NCBI GenBank assembly: GCA_002634385.1
Contig: NSJL01000002.1
Span: forward strand, 124,001 to 188,000
Direction of reading: 5' to 3'
DNA from: Nitrospira sp.
GTDB taxonomy: Bacteria > Nitrospirota > Thermodesulfovibrionia > Thermodesulfovibrionales > Dissulfurispiraceae
Length of the DNA stretch: 64,000 bases
Position numbers and translations under genes: made by a program. This document shows positions 16,731 to 25,117 of this stretch, one piece after another (within the stretch, counting starts at the first letter, position 1; the number at the start of each line of letters is the position of its first letter). The notes under the pieces are model-generated. The model worked only from the letters and a program-made list of their open reading frames with translations, ran no database searches and was not told where the DNA came from.

Positions 16731-18092
16731 ATGAAAAAAATTCTTTTAATACAACTACCGACCCCTCAACTTTTTAGCGATACCGATTATTTCCCCCTCG
16801 GGTTGCTCTATCTGCACTCTTATCTCGTATCGCACGGTGCAGCGGTGTCTTTCCTTGACCTCTCAGGACGCACTGACGACGTCGAGAACTGGGCTATCCC
16901 TGAAGCCGACATTTATGGGATTACCTGCACTGTCGTCCATGACAGCCTGCTCAGAAGGCTCTCTTTCGTCCTTAAAGAGCGCTATCCTGAAGCCCTTGTC
17001 ATTGCGGGGGGCGCCCATGCGATCACGTTGCCTTCTCACCTGCTGCGTACTACGGCAGTGGATGCAGTATGCACGGGAGAGGGAGAGAGGATGCTGCTCT
17101 CCCTTGCTCAAGGCAATTCCCTGCCTTTCATCGAGGGTCTTGTATGGAAAGACCGCTCAGGGAACCCCCGGTGCAATGCGTCAGTGCCGGTGATCGGAGA
17201 TATCGATACCCTTCCCCTCCCCTCGTACCGGATTCTCGACACGAACAGGTACGGATGCGTCATCTCATACGGTAATATGGCTCTCCGGGGAGGGACTGTC
17301 ATCACCAGCCGGGGATGCCCTTTCCATTGCTCATTCTGCGCCTCCCCGGCCATCACCCGGAGGAAATTCAGATTGAACAGTGTCGCTTATATCATGGAGA
17401 TGGTGGATATGTTGTCGGGAGATCTCGGGTATGAAGGTATCCTCTTTGTCGACGATATCCTCACCATCAACGAGGATAGGCTCTCCCTCTTATGCAAAGA
17501 GATGAAGAAACGTTCACTTCCGTGGAGCGCCCTGGGAAGGGTGGACTGCATGAACGAGAAAGTCCTCACTATGATGAAGGACTCCGGATGCGTACAACTG
17601 ACGGTGGGAATCGAGAGCGCGTCAGTTGGTATGCTGAACAAAATGCGGAAGGGAATCACTCCTAAACAACAGGCGGATGCAATGCTTCTCGCCCATAAGG
17701 TCGGCTTGCCCGTAAAAGCCTGCTTTATTGTCGGGTTTCCCGGGGAGACGGATGCAACCATCGCGGAAACGGAAGAGTTTATCAGGAAATATGTTGTTGC
17801 GCTGGGTTTTTACGGTACGCTGAATACCTTTGTTCCGCTGCCCGGCAGCGATGTTTTCAATAATCCGTCCGCATACGGAATAAGCATCGATGCGGAAAAA
17901 GCCTTTGACTCCTATTTTATAGCGGGTGCAGCCGGAATAGGAGGGTATTTCCACCGTGAGAACGAAGGGGACGTGAGGAAATGGGTCGACCTTCTCCGGG
18001 GTGCGCTGCAAGGGCAGCTTACCTATTACCGGATGCAGTACCGCACGCAGCTGCCGGGCGCGTCCCCTGTGCCGCAGGGAGACAGACGGTGA
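16731..18092 (+). CDS. B12-binding-domain radical SAM protein
   Basis: A 453-residue protein with an N-terminal cobalamin-binding-like domain (about 1-130, with L-D-L-S-G-R and V-I-A-G-G-A-H-A) and a radical SAM core with C-P-F-H-C-S-F-C at about residue 194. This architecture is that of cobalamin-dependent methylases (class B) and related enzymes. It lacks the D-x-H-x-x-G base-off motif in plain form. A sugar C-methylation is a reasonable guess in a glycan cassette that also has several methyltransferases. Its stop overlaps the GTG start of the next gene. Confidence 0.78.
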   Translation: MKKILLIQLPTPQLFSDTDYFPLGLLYLHSYLVSHGAAVSFLDLSGRTDDVENWAIPEADIYGITCTVVHDSLLRRLSFVLKERYPEALVIAGGAHAITLPSHLLRTTAVDAVCTGEGERMLLSLAQGNSLPFIEGLVWKDRSGNPRCNASVPVIGDIDTLPLPSYRILDTNRYGCVISYGNMALRGGTVITSRGCPFHCSFCASPAITRRKFRLNSVAYIMEMVDMLSGDLGYEGILFVDDILTINEDRLSLLCKEMKKRSLPWSALGRVDCMNEKVLTMMKDSGCVQLTVGIESASVGMLNKMRKGITPKQQADAMLLAHKVGLPVKACFIVGFPGETDATIAETEEFIRKYVVALGFYGTLNTFVPLPGSDVFNNPSAYGISIDAEKAFDSYFIAGAAGIGGYFHRENEGDVRKWVDLLRGALQGQLTYYRMQYRTQLPGASPVPQGDRR

Positions 18093-18862
18093 ATAAAGCA
18101 CTTACCGATAAGACGTACTGGGATGACATCTTCCTCAAAGGCAGAAGGGTCATCACCTACCCGGATACAAGACACAACCGTTTCCATATGAGGCTCTCCC
18201 GCCTGTTCGCCCGCTATATTGAAAAAGGCTCCCGTGTTCTGGAAATTGGCTGCGGGGGCTCCCTGTGGCTCCCTTACCTCATGAAAGAGCTCCAATGTGA
18301 GGTAAGCGGAATCGACTATTCCGAGCAGGGACTGAAAAAAGCTGAGAAGCATCTGAGGATGCAGGGAGATGCCTACACGCTGCACCGGATGGATTTCCTC
18401 ACTCCCGATCCGGCGCTCTTCCAGTCTTTTGATACTGTCTTTTCGGTCGGAGTGATCGAACACTTTGAGGATCCTTCCGGGATTGTGGGAATCTGCAAAA
18501 AGTTTCTTAGAAATCAAGGTCTCATGATAACCATCATCCCCAACACCGCGGGTATGCTTTTCGGGTTGCAGCGGATTGCCGACAGGGATATCTACGATAG
18601 GCACAAGAGTATCAGATACGATGCTTTGATCGAATATCACCGCGGGAACGGACTGGAGATACTCGAATCGTCTCCCATCAGATTTCTCGATTTCAGCATG
18701 ATTAATCTGCACAGGGTACCGCCTATCCCTTACCGGGTACTCTCCTGGCTTGCAAGGATGATCAATCTTCCCTTCCTCTGGTGCGAGAGGGAATTGGAGA
18801 TCTATTTCACGCCGGAATCCCTGTCCTCCTCCTTATATGTGGTGGCACGTAAGGTGGAATAA
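18089..18862 (+). CDS. class I SAM-dependent methyltransferase
   Basis: A 257-residue methyltransferase. The start is GTG 18089, overlapping the TGA of the upstream radical SAM gene (GTGA) with CAGGGAGA just before it; the longer in-frame ATG 17981 lies wholly inside the previous gene. Motif I is V-L-E-I-G-C-G-G-S at about residue 52, followed by S-G-I-D-Y-S and a post-motif F-S-V-G-V-I-E-H-F, a pattern seen in sugar and small-molecule methyltransferases. The target is unknown. Confidence 0.8.
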   Translation: MNKALTDKTYWDDIFLKGRRVITYPDTRHNRFHMRLSRLFARYIEKGSRVLEIGCGGSLWLPYLMKELQCEVSGIDYSEQGLKKAEKHLRMQGDAYTLHRMDFLTPDPALFQSFDTVFSVGVIEHFEDPSGIVGICKKFLRNQGLMITIIPNTAGMLFGLQRIADRDIYDRHKSIRYDALIEYHRGNGLEILESSPIRFLDFSMINLHRVPPIPYRVLSWLARMINLPFLWCERELEIYFTPESLSSSLYVVARKVE

Positions 18863-18887
18863 CCATGCATCGGCACGGAGGGCAGAA

Positions 18888-19808
18888 ATGAAAAAGATAC
18901 GGACTGTCTATATCAGCAACGGAGAGAACGGGTGGCATGTACTGCAGGAGATTCTGCGCAATCACCCTGCTTTCGAAGTACAAGCGGTATTCACTACTCC
19001 GCCGCCTGAAAGTGAGGAATCGATATCGGGATACAGGAGCTTCAGGGACCTTGCGGAAGCATTCTCTCTCCCCCTTTTTGAAGTGAAGAACAGCGCATCC
19101 CTGCGGAATATCATTTCCCTGTCCCCTGATATTATCTTCTGTATCGGCTGGTCAAGACTCCTGCCAAAGGATATCCTTGCCGTTCCCCCTCTCGGGGCCA
19201 TCGGTATGCACCCTACCCTCCTCCCTGAGGGAAGGGGAAGAGCGCCGATTCCGTGGGCGATCATCAAGGGCATGAGCAGGAGCGGAGTCACGATGTTTTA
19301 TCTTGATGAAGGAGTGGATTCTGGGGACATCATCGTACAAAAAGAGTTCGAGATACGCTTCGAAGATGATGCCGCAAGCGTATACTTCAAGGCCGTCTCC
19401 GCAATGGTCGGATTGGCGAGAGAATACCTTCCCCTTCTTGCCGAAGGGCAAGCGCACCGGAAAGAGCAGGAGGAGGCCAAAGCGAGCTGGTGGGAGAGAA
19501 GAACCCCTGAGGATGGCTGCATCGACTGGTCGAAAAGCGTTCTGGAGAACTACAACTTCATCAGGGCGCTTACCCGGCCCTATCCGGGAGCGTTCACCTA
19601 TCACCGGAAAACCAAAGTCCGCCTGTGGAAATCCGCACCTCGCGACTCAGGAGGCCGAAGCAAGCCGGGCGTCATTCTCGACGTGAACCGCCACCATCGC
19701 TCTTTTACCGTTTCATGCCGGAAGGGCTCACTGGAGATACTATCATTCGAGGGGATTGATTTCACCTCGCTGCGGACAGGAGATACCCTTGGGAAGGTTA
19801 TGCGATGA
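18888..19808 (+). CDS. formyltransferase-family protein (sugar N-formyltransferase-like)
   Basis: A 306-residue protein starting at ATG 18888, which has GGAGGG nine bases upstream. It has the formyltransferase loop M-H-P-T-L-L-P-E-G-R-G-R-A-P-I and D-E-G-V-D-S-G-D-I, and a C-terminal OB-fold-like region as in methionyl-tRNA formyltransferase. In Fmt and ArnA the histidine is preceded by N-x; here the sequence is I-G-M-H, so the usual catalytic Asn is Gly. The family transfers a formyl group from N10-formyltetrahydrofolate to an amino group. The position between a methyltransferase and a deacetylase suggests an amino-sugar substrate. Confidence 0.78.
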   Translation: MKKIRTVYISNGENGWHVLQEILRNHPAFEVQAVFTTPPPESEESISGYRSFRDLAEAFSLPLFEVKNSASLRNIISLSPDIIFCIGWSRLLPKDILAVPPLGAIGMHPTLLPEGRGRAPIPWAIIKGMSRSGVTMFYLDEGVDSGDIIVQKEFEIRFEDDAASVYFKAVSAMVGLAREYLPLLAEGQAHRKEQEEAKASWWERRTPEDGCIDWSKSVLENYNFIRALTRPYPGAFTYHRKTKVRLWKSAPRDSGGRSKPGVILDVNRHHRSFTVSCRKGSLEILSFEGIDFTSLRTGDTLGKVMR

Positions 19809-20455
19809 GACTCTCCTTCGGGAAAATACTGGCACTTGCTGCCCACCTCGATGATGTCGAGCTGGGCTGTGCAGGCTTCCTGTCCAAATTCCGGAGCAGC
19901 GCGGAAATTCATCTGCTTGCCCTCTCCCGGGAGAGGAGGAATTCCCTGGGAGAGGTCCAGGAGGTACGGGACCTTTCAGAGGCACACAGGGCGACCCGTC
20001 GTATGGGGCTGAAGAAATCCTCTCTCCTTGTCGAAAATGTTCCGACGCAGCTCTTCGACTCCCATACGCAGGCAATCCGGGAGATTCTGTTGCACTACAA
20101 CAAGATAATACAGCCCGATCTCGTTTTAACTCCTTCAAAGAACGATATCCATCAGGATCACCGTGCTCTCTGCGAACAAGCGGAAAAAGTATTCAAAAGA
20201 GTATCCCTCCTGGGATATGAGATTGTAAACAGCAGCTTTACCTTTCTTCCGGACCTTTTCGTCGAGCTCTCGGAAAAAGATATGGCGAGAAAAGTCGCCG
20301 CTGTTTCGTGCTATAAGAGCCAAATGAACCCTTCAATCACTACAGCGGACTATTTTTCGAAGCAGGTCATTGAAGCAATGGCTGTTTCGCGGGGAGCGAA
20401 AATAGGAGTCCCTTATGCAGAGGCTTTCGAGGTGTACCGTTTTGTGGTGCGGTGA
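19805..20455 (+). CDS. PIG-L/LmbE-family deacetylase
   Basis: A 216-residue PIG-L-family protein. The zinc-site motif A-H-P-D-D-E is A-H-L-D-D-V-E-L-G at residues 13-21, and the distal N-D-I-H-Q-D-H-R segment supplies the third ligand region. Such enzymes remove N-acetyl groups from sugars. It overlaps the formyltransferase gene by ATGA. Deacetylation followed by formylation of the freed amine would be a coherent pair of steps (inference). Confidence 0.82.
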   Translation: MRLSFGKILALAAHLDDVELGCAGFLSKFRSSAEIHLLALSRERRNSLGEVQEVRDLSEAHRATRRMGLKKSSLLVENVPTQLFDSHTQAIREILLHYNKIIQPDLVLTPSKNDIHQDHRALCEQAEKVFKRVSLLGYEIVNSSFTFLPDLFVELSEKDMARKVAAVSCYKSQMNPSITTADYFSKQVIEAMAVSRGAKIGVPYAEAFEVYRFVVR

Positions 20456-20494
20456 TGCATTTCTGCAGCCAACAACGGGAGAGGGAGGTTGCCC

Positions 20495-21532
20495 GTGACA
20501 CAGATAGATGAGAGGCTGCGATGCCCCCGCTGCCGCTTTTCCCTCACGCCGCATTCCGGGGAGGAACTTTCTCACACCGGTGAGTATCTTCTCTGCGAGG
20601 GGTGCCGTACGTCCTATCCTGTCGTAAACGGTATCCCGAGAATGCTTCCTGAACCGAAAGGGAATGATCAGACAATTGAATCATTCGGCTATCAGTGGAC
20701 AAAAGTTCCCTCCTGGAACACCTCGGAAAAGAATGCCGGAGTAATTGATGATTGGGTGTTGCGCTGGTTTGGATGGAATGACTTTGAGGGGCTTAAAACA
20801 GCGCTGGCAGAGCGCCGCTTCATTCTCGACGTAGGTTCCGGACTCGGGCATGAGCTTGATAACTTTTCGAGAGTGAATCCCGAAGCCGTTTTGGTAGGCC
20901 TGGAGCCGAGCAAGACAATCGATATCGCGTCATCGCTGCTCCGCCGGCGCGAAAACATCCTGCTGATTGAAGGCGATATCATGTCCCCTCCTTTTGCAGA
21001 GGACACCTTCGACATGGTCTTCTCCAAGGGGGTGCTGCACCATACCCCCGATACCAGGAAGGCATTCTGCAATTGCGCCTCTCTCCTGCGGCGGGGGGGC
21101 GAAATCGCAGTGTATGTTTACAACAAAAAAGCTCCGCTCAGAGAGTTCACCGACGACTATCTGAGGAATTCTATCACCTGCATGCCCGCTGGTGCGGCAT
21201 GGGAAACCTGCAAAGGAATAACGGAATTGGGAGAGAAGCTGTCCAAGCTCAGCGCGGAAATAGAGCTCGAGAGGGGAATTCCACTCCTCGGGATAAAGCC
21301 GGGAAAGCATACTCTTCAAAGATTGATGTACTATACCATGATGAAAATGTTCTGGAATGAGGCTTTGAGCTTCGAAGAGAACAATCTGGTGAATTTCGAC
21401 TGGTATCATCCTTACTATGCATGGCGGCATACTCCCGGAGAGATCAAGGAGTGGTGCCATGAGCTCGGCCTGCACATCGTATGGCTCAACGAGGAACCGA
21501 GCGGAATTGCCGTCCGTGCGGTAAAAAAGTGA
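20495..21532 (+). CDS. class I methyltransferase with N-terminal zinc-ribbon (Trm112-like) segment
   Basis: About 345 residues starting at GTG 20495, six bases after GGAGG. The first 55 residues have four cysteines (C-P-R-C near 8 and C-E-G-C near 33) followed by V-V-N-G-I-P-R-M, the Trm112-type pattern found in front of many methyltransferases. Motif I is I-L-D-V-G-S-G-L-G-H at about 108, then V-F-S-K-G-V-L-H-H-T-P, a typical ubiE-like motif. The substrate is unknown. Confidence 0.8.
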   Translation: MTQIDERLRCPRCRFSLTPHSGEELSHTGEYLLCEGCRTSYPVVNGIPRMLPEPKGNDQTIESFGYQWTKVPSWNTSEKNAGVIDDWVLRWFGWNDFEGLKTALAERRFILDVGSGLGHELDNFSRVNPEAVLVGLEPSKTIDIASSLLRRRENILLIEGDIMSPPFAEDTFDMVFSKGVLHHTPDTRKAFCNCASLLRRGGEIAVYVYNKKAPLREFTDDYLRNSITCMPAGAAWETCKGITELGEKLSKLSAEIELERGIPLLGIKPGKHTLQRLMYYTMMKMFWNEALSFEENNLVNFDWYHPYYAWRHTPGEIKEWCHELGLHIVWLNEEPSGIAVRAVKK

Positions 21533-21565
21533 CAGATCATTTCAGTTGCGGAGGAGATGCGTTAT

Positions 21566-23323
21566 ATGTGCGGAATAGCAGGAGCCTGGGGAAAAGGAGA
21601 CATAAAAGTGATGACCCGTACTCTGGCGCACCGGGGTCCTGATGATGAGGGGATATACGAGGATTCCACCCATGCGGTAAAGCTCGGGAACAGACGATTG
21701 AAAATCATCGACCTTGTACTGGGGCACCAGCCCATGCATAACGAGGACAGAACCGTCTGGATTACCTTCAATGGGGAAATCTTCAACTACAAGGGACTGC
21801 GCAAGAAGCTGACCGGCCTGGGGCACTCGTTTTATACGGATACCGATACGGAAGTGATCGTCCATGCGTACGAGGAATACGGCACAAAATGCGTAGACCA
21901 CTTTAACGGCATGTTTGCCTTTGCTCTCTGGGACGGACAGAAGCTCTTCCTTGCCCGTGACCGCATGGGGGAGAAGCCTCTCTTCTACTACCACGGAGAG
22001 GGTCGCTTCCTGTTCGCTTCGGAGATAAAATCCATTCTCACCGAAGTTGCCCCCGAACCCTCTCTTCATCCGGACTTTTTTGTTTTCGAAGACAATCTCT
22101 CCGACAGCACCCTATTCAAGGGCATAAAAGAACTGAAACCCGCCCATGTGCTCACCTATGACGGTAAGAATACCGAAATCCGCCGTTACTGGTTCCCCGA
22201 AACGATCGATTCGGAAAGAAGGAGCGATAAATTCTACATCGACAAGCTGGCAGAGCTTTTTTACGATGCAGTACAAACCCGCCTGGTGGGGGACGTACCG
22301 TGGGGGATGTATCTGAGCGGCGGTCTCGACAGCTCGGTCATTGCGTGTATCGCAAAACCGGATATTGTTTTTTCCGCTACATACAATAACTGGGACCCGC
22401 GGTTTGATGAGACGGAATACTCCTCCATCGTCGCAAAAAAATTAGGAGCAGAGCAGATTTTCGTCACTTCCACTCCCCCGGAGGTGGAAAGCGGATTCTC
22501 CGATATTATCTGGTACCTTGACCAGCCCATTTCCACCTCCTCCACCATCACCAGCTTCAAGCTTGCCGAAGAGGCTTCGAAATACGTGAAGTTCATCTTG
22601 AACGGCCAGGGAGCCGATGAGGTGTTCGGCGGGTATACCCGTTACATATTTATGCTCATAGAGGATTCCATGAGAAACTCGGACTGGTTGAAAAACTATG
22701 AGCCAATGGCGCGCAGATTTTGGGGACTCCATGCATTCATCGATCCGGCCGATCGGTATTTCAACTTTATAAAACGCACGGAACCCACCACGTCCGACCC
22801 CCTTCGCCTTGTCCAGGAAAGCTTTTCCGCACAAACCGGGATCATCAACCAGATAGGGTACACCGACATGGTGATCAGCCTCCCCCATCTTATTACCATG
22901 GATGACAGGGGATGCGCCCATGCCGGAATTGAAAGTCGTTCCCCCTTCCTTGACCACCGTATCGTCGAATTCGCTTTCCAGCTCCCCATCGATCTGAAGA
23001 TCAGAGAATACGAAACAAAGTACATTCTCAGGCAGGTAGCGCGTCAGTTTTGCCCTCCTGAAGTCACTTACAGGATGAACAAGATGGGAATGGTGAGCCC
23101 CATCGGCGTATGGCTGCAAAGAGAGCTGGCCCATTGGACGGCTGATCTGAGCCGGAGTCTCCGCAAAAGACATTTGGGCTTGCCCATACTGGGTCCAGAG
23201 GAATACGGCATTTTTGACCGCAGGCTCCACGCAGTCATCAGTCTTGAGCTGTGGTTCAGGAGGTTTTTTGATGCAGAGAGCCGCAGGAATGCCGCACCTT
23301 TACGGAGAGCGATAAGCGCATAG
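21566..23323 (+). CDS. asnB: asparagine-synthase-like glutamine amidotransferase
   Basis: A 585-residue protein. ATG 21566 is preferred to ATG 21557 because class II amidotransferases need Cys at residue 2 (M-C-G-I-A-G), and GGAGGAG lies nine bases before it. The N-terminal glutaminase has R-G-P-D-D and N-G-E-I-F-N; the synthetase half has the ATP-pyrophosphatase loop S-G-G-L-D-S-S at about 245. Either an asparagine synthetase or, given the setting, an amidotransferase that adds an amide or acetamidino group to the flagellar sugar, as known for PseA/LegA-like proteins. The symbol marks the family only. Confidence 0.82.
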   Translation: MCGIAGAWGKGDIKVMTRTLAHRGPDDEGIYEDSTHAVKLGNRRLKIIDLVLGHQPMHNEDRTVWITFNGEIFNYKGLRKKLTGLGHSFYTDTDTEVIVHAYEEYGTKCVDHFNGMFAFALWDGQKLFLARDRMGEKPLFYYHGEGRFLFASEIKSILTEVAPEPSLHPDFFVFEDNLSDSTLFKGIKELKPAHVLTYDGKNTEIRRYWFPETIDSERRSDKFYIDKLAELFYDAVQTRLVGDVPWGMYLSGGLDSSVIACIAKPDIVFSATYNNWDPRFDETEYSSIVAKKLGAEQIFVTSTPPEVESGFSDIIWYLDQPISTSSTITSFKLAEEASKYVKFILNGQGADEVFGGYTRYIFMLIEDSMRNSDWLKNYEPMARRFWGLHAFIDPADRYFNFIKRTEPTTSDPLRLVQESFSAQTGIINQIGYTDMVISLPHLITMDDRGCAHAGIESRSPFLDHRIVEFAFQLPIDLKIREYETKYILRQVARQFCPPEVTYRMNKMGMVSPIGVWLQRELAHWTADLSRSLRKRHLGLPILGPEEYGIFDRRLHAVISLELWFRRFFDAESRRNAAPLRRAISA

Positions 23324-23330
23324 CGACGCT

Positions 23331-24551
23331 ATGAGGCCGCGAAATTACAGGATTGCAGTTCTTTCCACGAATGGAAAAGTCCTTCACAATCGCTATGTTT
23401 TTCTGAAGGCCCTTGCCGCCCTCGGCAACGACATACGGGTTATCTCTTATGAGCAGCTCCTCAAGTCTCCTCTTTCCAGTAAGGACCATAATGCATGGAC
23501 AGAGAGATTCAAGAAAAAGTTGGACGACTACTCCCCGGACTTCCTCCTCCTCTTCTGCGTCGACTATGTGCTTCTGCATCTTGTTGAACAGGACTTTTTA
23601 CTCTCATGCTTCCCTCATGTTTCCTTGTGGGATTCAAACCCCTTACGATCTCTATTTTTTTTGTCGAAACACCGGGAAAATCACCGGTTCCTTCTTGTAC
23701 TCGACAGCAAGATCGTAGACGACCTCCGTGCTGTCGGGATGGATCAGGCGGCTTACTTTCCTTATTATTATGCCGATCCTGCGGTATTCTCCCCGCAAAA
23801 AACCTGCGAACAGTACCTCCACCCTGTTTCTTTTGCAGGGACTTTCGCGCCGGCACACATGGTCCCGTCCCGGTTCAGTATCGGCTCCCATCAAAAGAAT
23901 TTCTGGACAGAACAACTGATTTCGTTGAAAGATGCGTTCATCGAACTGCGTAACAGGGCGAAGTGGTATGTTGATGTCTTTGGCTACCTCAAGGATAAAA
24001 TGGATATATGGAGCACAGAGTTTGTAGAAATATCGGATGCCCTCATGTATTCTCAGAAGTGGATCGAAAGAATACAACTGTTCGATACTCTCTCAGCGGC
24101 ACGCATCGATACCCATATCTATGGAGGGCTGCAGGGAGGATATGCAGGCAAGAACCTGAACCATAAGCTCAATGTCGTTTCGCCGTACCTTCACCTCCAC
24201 GGCTTTCTGAACAAGCATACCGAACTGCCGAAACTGTACAATTCGTCAAGAATCAATCTCTGTTGCACCCAGTTTCCGAGAGCCTGCCACGAGCGGGTGT
24301 TCCAGGTAGCCTCCTGTAGTGGCTTTATCCTCCACGAATGGAAAGAGGATGTGAATTCTCTCTTCTCTCCGGGGAATGAAATTGTGCTGTACAGGAGTCT
24401 CGAGGAGCTGCCGGATCTTATTGCCTTCTACCTCAGAAAGGAAAAAGAAAGGAAACGTGTCGCTGAAGCAGCGCGTAAACGTTTCCTCGCAGAGCATACT
24501 CCCCTGCACCGGGCCAGGAGATTTATGGAAATCGCTCAAGAACGCCTTTGA
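23331..24551 (+). CDS. CgeB-like glycosyltransferase (paralogue)
   Basis: A 406-residue GT-B-like protein with the same layout as the protein at 14447-15601: I-Y-G-G-L-Q-G-G, E-L-P-K-L-Y-N-S-S-R-I-N-L, E-W-K-E-D and T-P-L-H-R-A-R-R-F at the end. The asparagine-synthase gene ends seven bases before it; no strong ribosome-binding site is visible, so translation is probably coupled. It is the last gene of the cassette and faces fliS, which is transcribed towards it. Confidence 0.72.
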   Translation: MRPRNYRIAVLSTNGKVLHNRYVFLKALAALGNDIRVISYEQLLKSPLSSKDHNAWTERFKKKLDDYSPDFLLLFCVDYVLLHLVEQDFLLSCFPHVSLWDSNPLRSLFFLSKHRENHRFLLVLDSKIVDDLRAVGMDQAAYFPYYYADPAVFSPQKTCEQYLHPVSFAGTFAPAHMVPSRFSIGSHQKNFWTEQLISLKDAFIELRNRAKWYVDVFGYLKDKMDIWSTEFVEISDALMYSQKWIERIQLFDTLSAARIDTHIYGGLQGGYAGKNLNHKLNVVSPYLHLHGFLNKHTELPKLYNSSRINLCCTQFPRACHERVFQVASCSGFILHEWKEDVNSLFSPGNEIVLYRSLEELPDLIAFYLRKEKERKRVAEAARKRFLAEHTPLHRARRFMEIAQERL

Positions 24552-24637
24552 GCAACTGCGATGCATTGCCTACCAGAAGGCCTGCCCGGGCTGTCTTTCA
24601 CTCCCTGAGTCGCTGCGGCATAGAAGGAGCCCTCTTT

Positions 24638-25084
24638 TCATACGCTCACTGCTATCTTTTTGGTGGATTGCGCTTCCTCGCTCTTTCCTCCATAAGGTAG
24701 CGGGGAGGGCTTTCTGCTCCCTTTTCTACAGATTTCTGCCCAGGCATCCCTTATGGGGAGCAGTAAACGGATCACTTCATTGATCATTGTAGCATCATTT
24801 TTAAAGTTCGCTCTGGTAATTTGGACCATGATATAATCATAAAGGTCATTGAGATTGTGCGCGATCTCTCCGCCTTTTTCCATATTGAGGCAGGACTGCA
24901 GGTACTCAATAATCTTAAGACTCTTGTCGATGAGGATGATCTTATTTTCTGTGTTTCTCCCTACCTCTCCAAGGGCGTCTCTGAGGAACTTGATCGCTCC
25001 ATTGTAGAGCATCAGGACCGTCTCTTCAGGCGAAGCGGAAGCGATATTGTTTTCCCTGTACTGCGTTACAGCCTCATTCTTCAT
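24638..25084 (-). CDS. fliS: flagellar export chaperone FliS
   Basis: A 148-residue FliS. The N-terminus Y-R-E-N-N-I-A-S-A-S-P-E and L-M-L-Y-N-G-A-I-K-F-L are characteristic; the family forms an antiparallel four-helix bundle that binds the C-terminus of flagellin and prevents early polymerisation. The last 30 residues are a basic, low-complexity tail beyond the usual 125-130 residues. It follows fliD by 33 bases in a fliD-fliS operon. Confidence 0.92.
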   Translation of the reverse strand: MKNEAVTQYRENNIASASPEETVLMLYNGAIKFLRDALGEVGRNTENKIILIDKSLKIIEYLQSCLNMEKGGEIAHNLNDLYDYIMVQITRANFKNDATMINEVIRLLLPIRDAWAEICRKGSRKPSPLPYGGKSEEAQSTKKIAVSV

Positions 25085-25117
25085 AGGTACGGCCCTCCTT
25101 ACGCGCGCCGGATCTTG

